Shown in pieces: positions 49,123 to 58,610 of a DNA stretch of 64,000 nt. Each line of letters starts with the position of its first letter. The first letter of the stretch is position 1. Below the pieces are notes generated by a model. That model was not told the origin of the DNA, made no database searches, and saw only the letters and a program-made list of their open reading frames with translations. The position numbers and the translations under genes were made by a program. This DNA is from Parasponia andersonii (Eukaryota; Streptophyta; Magnoliopsida; Rosales; Cannabaceae), in contig JXTB01000017.1 in NCBI GenBank assembly GCA_002914805.1, positions 463,560 to 527,559 of the forward strand. The letters are read 5' to 3'.

Positions 49123-50153
49123 CTTGTTACATATTGTACATACCATAAGATTACACATGAGATACATTTCAGGTATCACGATGTAGTAATAGGTGGACTA
49201 ATACACCCACTCTCGGTGAGAGCCTGTAAATCTGCGCGAGATTTTTTTGATTATTCAGATTCAATAGGTGTAGGCATTTAGTTACCTCTCCGGTTCGATA
49301 GACTTAGACATATAGGTGTCTCTACGGTATTCTAGGATAGGTATCAGACAGAGAGTACTTAATACACGTAGTAGAGTTACTCTGCTTCGTAATGAGAGGA
49401 TGTGAGCTCATGGGATAGGTTGATTTGTGATATATACAATCTTGTAATTTCTGATTTTGTTTTTGAATATATGATTATTATCGAGAATAATTATTTTATA
49501 AACTTTATTTTTTAAATGGAGTTTTAAAAAGGTATTAATCATGCAGGTTTTGTAAAATTACATCCATTCAAGAAGAAAGGTAATTAAGTTTCTACCAAGC
49601 ATTCACGTGCTCACCTCCTACTTCCTCCTATTTTCAGGTGTTGATTTATTTTGTGATAATTGTTCTAGTAACTTGACCAGCTTGTTCAGTATATGTATGT
49701 TGTCCCTATATCTTCAATGATTGGTTCCTATTTTATATCATCTCTTTCTTTCTATACCAAATTATTTAGCCAGTTGCAGTATAATTACTAAGTGGATGTA
49801 TGAGGATAATTTCGCTATTAAATTGTGTACTCATCTATAAAAATGATTTTATGTAAATTATTTTAACTATAGGCCCAGAGTTTTAAATTGAACTCTTTTA
49901 TTAAACTTCATGATTTAATAAAAGTTTCTAACTAGTTAATTAGAATTTTCTCTAAACTTTAATGAAGAATTTCTTTGGAAATCAAAAGTAATGAAAAATT
50001 TTATGATCCTCAAACTTGTCTAATTTTGAAATTTACTTACTTTTGGGGATTAAGAACTTAAATTCTAAGTACGTGATTTTTTTGGAACTTTAGAAAATTA
50101 CAATTTATCACTGTTTCAACTGAAATTTACTAAAAATCACGGCGGTCGTGACA
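47906..50153 (-). repeat. Solo LTR B of the 2.25-kb LTR family
   Basis: Read on the - strand it starts TGTCACGACCGCC and carries AATCTCGCGCAGATTTACAG, TGTAATCTTATGGTATG and the shared 3' landmark GACCAAAATACC. It ends at TTTATA where the sister copies have TTTTACA or TTATTACA. Flanking five-mers TCATT (47901-47905) and TCGTT (50154-50158) are a plausible target duplication with one mutation. No internal retrotransposon domain is attached. Confidence 0.77.
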
Positions 50154-50835
50154 TCGTTATATTTTGAATAATCATAAAACATGTTATTTTGATGAAAATT
50201 ACTCATACTCAAGTCTATTCTCCTTGATTCTATAGATTTCAACGCTTCCCTCACACATCTATTCTTTCTGGAATTAAATCCATGTAGTTCCCCCTTTCTT
50301 TTTTCTTTTTTTTTTTTTTTCAATGGAAACTAAAACTCGAATTTCTTCGGAAACAAACAGGCCATATGTAGGTATGCAATATGAGGTATTATCTAATATA
50401 GAAATAGAACACTTGTATATTTTCATTACAAGGATCATAGTTTATATGTGAAGATAGTCTAAAAAGGAATATAATTCTCTAAGACTAATAATGAGTTTCT
50501 TTTTTTTTTTCCTAATATTATTTTTTTCACATAAATTTGAATATATATATATCTATATATATACAAAGAATATGTGGCTCTATTGCCATTCTTTTTGACC
50601 AATCTTTATTTAGCATTTATGATATCATTTTTTGTTTCTTCACCGTTGATCATTATTTCCTAAAAGCTGCTAAAAAAAAAAACTATCCATTTTTCTTTCC
50701 ACCGGCTTTCCATTTAATAGTTTTGAAACAAATGTTGCAAACTAACAGAGATGAGATGAAATAGCTTGAAAAGAAAATCACAAAGTGCATCATTGAAGCT
50801 TACTGCATCCTATATATATATATATATATATATAT
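50154..50835. other. Intergenic, no gene seen
   Basis: AT-rich DNA with T-rich runs. The 75-codon frame at 50537-50764 starts in a TATATATA tract and shows no family features. Confidence 0.5.
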
Positions 50836-51254
50836 TGTTAATCCAGTATGTATTTTTTGTTTAGGTCGTCGATCCAACATTTTTATATATATATATATAT
50901 TGTTAATCCAGTAGGTATTTTTTGTTTAGATTGTCAATCCAGTTATAATGAAGTGTATGAGAAACGTGCATTATTGATGTTAATTTTTTTTTTTATTTTT
51001 TATTATAAAAAAATGTGTGATAAATTTTTATTAGCCAAAAATAAGGTATTTTTTTTTTTATCTATGTATAGGTATTAATTTGGCTAATAAAAATTTAGTA
51101 TGCATATTTTTTTATTATAAAAAATAAGAGAGATAAAGAGCATTAATGATGCACGTCTTTTCATGCACTCATTATAGTCATTGGATCATCAACGGCTAAA
51201 AAAAAATACCTAACTATAAGTAAAAGAAAAAAAATACCTATTGGACTGGCAACC
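50836..51254. mobile_element. Composite cluster of the (TA)n-associated MITE
   Basis: Three partial copies are stacked. 50836-50880 is a short end fragment (TTGTTAATCCAGTATGTAT). After another (TA)n run, 50901-51040 is the same end again, running as a - strand copy to TTTTTATTAGCCAAA. It joins 51041-51254, the larger part of a + strand copy (TAATTTGGCTAATAAAAATT, ATTAATGATGCACGTC), which ends GGACTGGCAACC before (TA)n. This suggests repeated insertion into the same TA-rich site followed by deletion or template switching. Confidence 0.72.
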
Positions 51255-52034
51255 ATATATATATATAGCTAGAAAGAATACCGAATGGAAGATATTTATT
51301 TTCTCAATTTTATTTTGGTCCGTTATTTGGCTCTAAAATTAAACCTCATCATCGATCTTGCCAATTAAGATTTAGAAGAAATTTTTTTTTTCAGAAAGAT
51401 TTTTCTGTTTGACTCGAGAAAGGACTTTCCAAGCCATTTTTCTATTTCTCTTTGTTTAAAATAAAGAGAATTAACATTGACTGTTCGACGGAGATCCTTT
51501 TTCTTTCTTATTGCATCTTAGTGTCTGTTCATTATAGAATCAGATGCAAAAAGGACACAGAAATAGAACTAAATTCATTAATGATTTATGCAGTTTCAAA
51601 ATATAGGATTCAGAGAAAAATAACTAACGGGAAATTATTCTTCTCTCTTGCTGTCTAATTAAGGTTGCATATTCAAGTGGTGGTAACTGTTCTAAGAACA
51701 ATATCAATGTTTTAATTTATTTTTGGTGAGAGACGTGCAAAGCGAAATTTGTTTACTTATTCCCTACTTAAATAGTTAAACGTAATTTTCCCCCTCCAAA
51801 AAAAAGAAACAATGTAAGTGTCTACATAAAACACAACCTCAATTTCAGATCACTGAATTACACCAAAATATGAGAAATGCAGTACCACAAGTACATGCTT
51901 AAATGGTTGAGAGTTCATCAAAAACTCAAACCATTACAACTTTTATTGACACAACTGTGTTACTAGAAACACATAGAAGTAGCCACTGGGCATACCAAAT
52001 AAAGATGTCATAAAATTTTTTAAGATTTCCATTT
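51255..52034. other. Intergenic; second copy of the 46.2-kb segment
   Basis: 51495-51766 matches 46150-46420. Together with the position of solo LTR B between them this suggests an older local duplication. No coding features are seen. Confidence 0.5.
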
Positions 52035-54503
52035 TCAATTTCCTTTCACTAGGTTCTCAGTCTCCTTGTTGGCCGCGATAGTCATGCCACTTCCGGTTGT
52101 GTCACGAGGAGTCGTACCACGACCGAACTTGCCAGATCATGCATTGCCATTGCCAGACAAGCCATGGCGGCCCTGTCCATAACTGTCACAACTCAAAATC
52201 CTAGGCAATAACTTTTTAATAATTTTCAGTGTAAATTAATATAAATAAGAAATTTTACAAAATTCGGAGAAAACTCAGTATTTGGATGTTTCATTTTAGT
52301 CATTGACTCATTAGAAATTCTATAAAAAGGGAACGCATCTTTAGTTTAATTTATTAAGAGGGATATGCCAATTAAAATTTGATGAAACATAGTTAATTTG
52401 TACGAAAACTTGGTTTGATAAAAACTTTAGCGTTGATTAAAATGAAGTTCGTAAATCTTGAGTCAGAAAATCCAAAAATTGGTTTACAGAATTAATCAAA
52501 ATTCCAAGTACTTAAAACTTAAAAAATATGTTCTTTGGGAACTATAGGGTCCCATATATATATACTAAATTCTCAAATGGTATTAAATATATCATCATAC
52601 ATTCACTTAGTAGACCCAATAGACTTGGTTAAATATTTAGACATGGAGAAAGAGTGAGACAAAGAAAAGTACAGACCCAAGGAGGAATAAGACCACGAGC
52701 CTAAGCCAAACGACTTGCCTAGCCATCAAAATAACTGACTCGAATGAGTGATCACCTGAAATGGGGGAAAAAGAGAAGAAGTGAGCTTGAAAGCTCAGTA
52801 GGAAAGCTGTTACCTCAATTAAAACCTTTTTAGTGATAGAAGGCTCCTGTATGGTTAGTTAATCTAAAATAACTTTGCAAAACCATATGTGCATATATTC
52901 ATAAAAATATCCAAAATTGAGAGTCCATATGCACATACATATATATAGAGGTATGGAAAACATAATATCTCAAAACTAATCAGTCCACAAACACATGACA
53001 CAAATCCACCTATACTCATGAGTTCACCACCTCTCATCAATGGAAATCATGGCGTTGGCACTACTTGTACCATACAGCCTACCTGACACTTAGCCCATAG
53101 CCAGAAGGGACACCCGTGTGTCACTTACCAAACCTAGAAGGGCAACCGCATTGCCTACACCTGTCAAATGGGGAGGTAATCAGAAGAAAAATCTCGCGCG
53201 AGTTCACGGACTCTGGTGAGGCCGCAGCGCCACACTGTAAAAACCCCATGATGCTAACCTGAGATTCATGTGTGATCCTATGATACGTGTACTCTAAACT
53301 GATGTGTAAAAGTAGCCATGCAGTAATTTAAGTTCAAATGATGCTATGGTTTTAAATAAAATAATTAATTAAATTTTGTAGAAAAAATAGACAGCATAAC
53401 GGCCCTATTTTAATATATCCAAAAATAACTTGCACTCAGAAAAGTCTCAGAACAATCCAATATATATTTCATACCATTCAATTCCATTACAGATATTTAA
53501 AAGTTCTAAAATCACATTTGTTCTCATATGTTGCAGAAAATAAGTTTTATTCAAAACGACGTAAAAGAGAGGTAACTGAATCCCTACCTTACTAGAATAG
53601 TATTGGATACTCAATGTGTCATTGGACGATTACTCGGAGGGTCGGGAACTAATCTCACGCCCTTAATCGTCTTCTTGCAAAAAACCAACTTCTCGCCGGA
53701 GCTTCAATTCCACAAACGGACCTTTTCATTGAATTCCTAGCATCCAAAATAGCTAGGTTAGACATATAACTTGTCCAATTCGGTTCCGGGTCCTCATCGG
53801 ACCTGTGGTACACAAAACAAGGTAAAATCTCAACCGTCCAATCCTAATTTTCGTGCCAATCACCAAGCAACACAATATATATATATATATATATATATAT
53901 CAAATTTCTTAATTTTCCGAGTACATTCCAAAAATGACAACGAAGACGAAATCTAACGGTCAGATCGAAAACTAAAATTCGAAACTCAAAATACCCTAAA
54001 ATGGCAACTTTCAATCTGGGCAAAATGGGATTGTGAAATATATACCTTGAGATTTCTCTTGACGATACGAATCCAACGAGCCCAAAAATGCGGCTTGAAA
54101 CGGCCAGAATCGTCGCCGGAAATCAAAACTTTCCGCGGCCAAAAATGGTGTTTCCATGCGACTTCGACACTTTGGCAGCTCTGGACCGGTGGCGCGGGCA
54201 TCGTGGAGCTGCACTGGAGGTCCGTCGGTGATTGGACTGGCTGGACGATGGTCGGAAGTAACCTCAGTTGTCCTCCATTACTTCGACGGCCGTGAATGGG
54301 GGCAAGAACTGAGAGGATGAGAATGGGCCTAGGGGGAAACGAAGGAGAGAGAGAGTAACATATATGTATATATAATTCTGAATTTTTTTTAATCTGGTCA
54401 AATGACTATTTTGCCCTTTAAAAGAATAGGTTATTACAATAACCATTACCATAGAACAGGTCACCAACATTAGCCTCATTAATGGTGACCGTTTGTGTTG
54501 TTT
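52035..54503 (-). pseudogene. Terminal exon of a glycine-rich protein gene, split by solo LTR C
   Basis: On the - strand an acceptor-like signal (long pyrimidine tract, then TTTAG) ends at 54504. The frame then reads TQTVTINEANVGDLFYGNGY up to 54439, is interrupted by the 2255-bp LTR, and resumes without loss at 52183 as GQGRHGLSGNGNA, one stop, SGKFGRGTTPRDTTGSGMTI, AANKETENLVKGN and a final stop at 52035-52037. Removing the LTR and one copy of its 5-bp duplication leaves the frame continuous. The internal stop is TGA in a context consistent with CGA-to-TGA decay. The Gly/Arg/Asn-rich C-terminus resembles tails of RNA-binding proteins, but I do not recognise the family. No upstream exons are visible to about 54.7 kb, so it is probably a fragment. 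Confidence 0.55.
52184..54438 (+). repeat. Solo LTR C of the 2.25-kb LTR family, with perfect target duplication
   Basis: It starts TGTCACAACTC and ends TTATTACA. The five-mer ATAAC occurs at both 52179-52183 and 54439-54443. It contains the family landmarks AATCTCGCGCGAGTTCACGG, TGTGATCCTATGATACG and a GC-richer 3' part at about 54060-54300. No retrotransposon interior is attached, so it is the product of LTR-LTR recombination. Open frames at 53986-54295 lie within it and are not genes. The intact ends and duplication make it the reference copy for the family. Confidence 0.85.
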
Positions 54504-56690
54504 CTAAAGTTAAAAAAAAAAAAAAAGTGTTAGTTCATATTAATGTCTAAAGTGTATGTTAAGAAACTCACGAGTGGAAGTTAGGTTATCAGTTATGACC
54601 TGAGCTGAGACCTTAGAAGAGACTAGCAGACCAACAAAAAAAATGCAAGACTAAAGAGGAGAAAAGCCTTCGAGTATCCCATTTGTGCAATGGATGTAAA
54701 ACAAGGTAAAGAAAATATAAGAAGATACAAAACTCGTTTAAGTAGATCTTCTACTAATAAAGTGAAGGAAAATTTGAATTTGTTGAGAATCGTCCTATAA
54801 TTTGTAGATTTATCGAAGTAGAGAGATGGTGAATTCTTTAGAGTCCAAAGAGTCGAGCCCTTTTTGAGAGGTATATATTACTCGACTAAATTTTTACCCT
54901 TAACTTTCCCTTCACTAAAAGTCAAGGTTTTCTCATGTTTTTTTTCTTTTTTTTTTTAATAGGCCACACATTTGACGTTACGTACGCTTCCAATGTATTG
55001 CCTGTTGCGTTTTCTTTATTTTTGCTCTCATTTTTTTCATAGAAAATAAAAATAATTCCAGGTTAACTGAGAGGTAAAATAAAAGAGTATGTTTTCCTTT
55101 GTTCATATATTATTATAATATTCGTAACTTATAAAAGTTGAGTTTAATACTTCCTCGGTACAAAGCATGAATTAGTGCGTTCAAAATCTGCACAATCTAA
55201 TTTCCAAATTGAATATAAATCAATCCAATCCAATTTTCAAATTACTGATGTCAACAAGTGTGTGGATTAGATTATATTGAAATTTTGAAATTTGCTCTTC
55301 TGTGGACTGGATGCATTTTTTCATCTGAAAGTATCCAATCCAATATAATCCCTCTCTTAATTTATATACAAAAAAAAAATTGTATATACTATTATATTAT
55401 GAAGACTCCTATGCAAAAATGTACTAGTGGATTGAATTCATCTAATATTCAACTATATTTTTTGATCATCAATTGCATTCTAATCAATTATATTCTTAGT
55501 TCATAAGCCAAAAACTCAAAAGTATTTCTATTCTCTCTCTTTTGAGTACCGAGTAAAATCACTCTTAAATCTTTGTTCCAATTTCTCTATTCTAAACCTA
55601 GAAATTAAGAATTCATTAAGTTCAATGATTCTTTGATCATACCTTTAGAGGAATTATATACTCTCTTGAACTCTATATACTCCTAGATGATATTATTCTA
55701 TAGTTGTTTCTAAAATTCTCTTTTGCAAGTGTCGAATTCTAGAAACCAATTTATCTAACTAGAAACTAATTAGTTGAGAAGCATTAAGCATCGAATTATA
55801 TAAATAAATTCAAAAATAACATCAAAGAACATATTAGAATTCAAGATATAGAATCAAAGTATAAGTTATATCATTCCCCTAGCTTATAGTAATTAGTTTA
55901 ATATAAGAGAATTTATTACTAATCTCAATAAGAATTTCATAATTCGAAATATATTCATAAATCAAGCACAATACAAAAATTTAAATGAGATTAAGGTGAG
56001 AAAGTGGAAGAGAAATCTCTCTTGTGGAGGTAAAATTTCAAACCTTTAATCTCTTCAAGATATTCTCTCTCAAGTATCCTCTTCAACAAATTTAACTCCA
56101 AGTTCTTTTTTCTCTATAAATTTTGAGCTTTCTCGTATTGTGTCTCCTCTTCAACTCTCCACCCACGAAATAGAAGCTTAAGTGTATATTAAGAGGCCCC
56201 AAAGTGACCTAAGACGGAGGAAATTTGGACTATTCAATCGATGCAATTAATGGCTAAGATTTCACTTAAAATCTCACTAAAAATGCAATTCCGAACGTGG
56301 GAGAGCACTGCAGTATTCCCGATTTTGGAATATCAGTACCTTGCTTCCTAGGTGCATTATTTAAGCGTTTTGGCTCTATTTTACTTAATTTTTATTATAT
56401 TGCGTTCATATCGGACTCAACTTTAATCCAAAAGATTGACATATACCCATGTTTGGCAGAAATTTATCTTGATTATTATTTATGCACAAGAACTACAAAA
56501 ATAAAGCAAAAACGCATCAAACCAATAAAAATGCTTGAGAACTCACAATTGTTTGAATTGAATGATACTTGATTTGTGAGTAAATTAATCACTCATAAAT
56601 GTTATGCTCTAATTAAAAGTCTTGCTTCTTGAGTTCGTTTATTTTTCATCTCAATTTCTATAAAGGTAATAAAAATAACAATATCAAGAT
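54504..56690. repeat. Duplicated block X1 plus an unrelated AT-rich insertion
   Basis: 54690-55165 is homologous to 58600-59035 and partly to 59050-59300. Shared words include TAGATTTATCGAAG, CTTCACTAAAAGTCAAGGTT / CTTCACTAAGAGTCAAGGTT and TTGGCCACAC / TAGGCCACAC. 55166-56690 has no counterpart in the other block and contains no recognisable gene; its frame at 56297-56572 matches nothing I know. Confidence 0.55.
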
Positions 56691-56866
56691 GATTTGAGAG
56701 GTAGAATACAACCGCATGTATCCCTTTGTTCATTATTCATTATGAAATTCATAACTTATAAAAATTGGTTCAATCCTTTCCCTATAAAAATGCCTAACTC
56801 ACCTCCTATAAAAAAATTAATAAAAGAAAAAACAAAACAATTTTATATATCTTCTTAAAGATGTAG

Positions 56867-57626
56867 GTCTGTTTGGCATTATTTTTTATTTTTTATTTTT
56901 TGTTCTTAAAGTTATTGATGAAGAATAGGAAACTATTATTGTAGGAATATTATTTCTTTTATTAATTATATTTTATTTAATTATTAGGTTTTATTTAGTT
57001 TTGAGTAATTAGTTTAATGTTTCCCTTTTATCTATATTTCTAAAAGATATTAGTTTCCTAGTTTTATCTCAGAGCTTATTTATAAATAAGTTACTCTATG
57101 ATCATTATTTTATAGACATGATTGATGATATTTAACTATTCAAAAATTCTATCTCTAAAGTTCCCTCTTCTTCTCCAAATTCTTTTATTCTTTTTCTAAT
57201 TCTTTCTTTTTGTTCTTTTTTTCATCTCTTCTAAATTTCCACTCTTGTTCTATATTAGAGTTATTTTGCTATTTTTTAAAAAAAAAAACAGTTGTTATTA
57301 GGCAACTGTTTTTTAAATCAGTTTTTAGGAAAAACAAATTATATAGAAATAAAATTTTATAAGAAAAAATGTATTATATGGATATTAAAATATTATATTC
57401 ATATTGTAAATATATATATTTATTTATTTAGAGAGCGATAAAAAAAATAAGAAAAGAGAAAGTGACGAGAAAAAATGAATATAATGAAACTCGTAAGAGA
57501 ATGATATTCCCCCCTTTTTTTTGGTAAGGATAACACTTTGAAAATGACATTTGTTCTTCTCCAAATGTCTAGTTTTCTTTAATTTTGTTTTTAAAAAATT
57601 GTCCTTAGAGAATAATGCTAAACACC
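56867..57626. mobile_element. TIR element with GTTTGGCATTATT ends (copy in block Y1)
   Basis: The left end GTCTGTTTGGCATTATTTTT and the right end, read inverted, GGTGTTTAGCATTATTCTC are imperfect inverted repeats. The matching copy in Y2 is 59370-59992 (GCCTATTTGACATTG and, inverted, GGTGTTCGGCATTATTC). The element was therefore present before the block was duplicated. The Y1 copy is enlarged by a later insertion. Confidence 0.5.
56916..57259 (+). repeat. Small LTR-like insertion inside block Y1
   Basis: The 344-bp insert is flanked by GTTAT at 56911-56915 and 57260-57264. The paralogous block Y2 keeps the empty site, a single GTTAT at 59416-59420. It starts TGATGAAGAATAGG, has a TATA-like TTTATAAATAAG near 57068, and ends ATATTAGA. 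The size, TG start and 5-bp duplication fit a solo LTR of a small-LTR element; the last bases are not the canonical CA. Confidence 0.65.
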
Positions 57627-58610
57627 TCCACTTATTCTTATAAAACAGTTTTCTATTCTTAAAACTAAAAAATTATGTTTTAGTTATGATGCCAGATTTC
57701 CAAGGATTGATATTAGAGTTTAAAGTTATAGTTCCATTTTCTACGGTCTTAATGAATTGCGACTGCTATCAGGGGTAGAACCATGAATTTAATCTAGATG
57801 GGGTAAAAATCATATGTACGTCAATTGTGGGAATGATTAATACTTAAAATTTTATTCGTTTATGGGGAGGCAAATGCTAAATTTAATGAAGTAAGGAGTA
57901 ATTTTGGAAAAAACTTATATACCATTTATAAGAAAAATAAAATTCAAGAGCGGTAATTACGTCTTCTATCCCCAAGTGGCTTTGTCTCTAACTTTTGCAA
58001 TGCAACCAAAAGATAATTTGCTTATTTAAAGATTCAATTCCAATTAATAGTCACGTCAGTGTGATGAATTTATTATGATTCATATTTTACTGTTATTAAT
58101 TACAACTCAGATATAAATATAATTGTGTAGTAGTTTTATTATTAATTCCAATAACTCTTATATACACATGTATATATAAGTAGAGTAAAATCCATTTTCC
58201 CTTCACATGGTGTATTCTGAAATAAACATAGAATAGTTAGTTTTATTTTCTCTTTTGAATATTATTATTGAAAAGTTTTGACTTGGAAAAAGTACTTTTA
58301 ATTATTTCTAACAATAATTTATCGATTTAGGATTAAAATGAATGATGCACACTTCTCATTGGGTGTTTTGTAAAAAAAAAAAAAAATTATTTTCAACCAG
58401 ATTCTGAATTAATTGAAAATTAATGTTTTTTCTTTTAAGTTTGTTGTTTTTTCTTTTAAATTTGTTGTTGTTTGGTAGTAATTTTTTTTTCCTATGAATT
58501 TAGAAGTTGTTTGTAAGTAATTTGGAAATCAAAACACCGAATAAGGAGTGTCTTCTCGTCAATTAAAACTTTATTTCTTAAAAAAGATATTTCAGGGGTG
58601 AAATTGAAAC

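Larger units (their letters stand above)
56691..58610. repeat. Duplicated block Y1
   Basis: It is colinear with block Y2 (59290-60680). Matched anchors are AACAATTTTATATATCTTCT, TATTTAAAGATTCAATTCCA, AAAATCCATTTTCCCTTCAC, and CAATTAAAACTTTATTTCT. Block Y1 differs by carrying the 344-bp insertion at 56916-57259 and by lacking the MITE found in Y2. No protein is encoded. Confidence 0.7.

Noticed and set aside
53986-54295. Overlapping GC-rich frames on both strands
   Set aside because: They lie inside solo LTR C and are not conserved at the matching places of the sister LTRs.
43371-54438. LTRs A and C as the two ends of one 11-kb retrotransposon
   Set aside because: C has its own perfect 5-bp target duplication, the interval between contains an opposite-strand LTR of the same family and MITEs, and no gag or pol is present.
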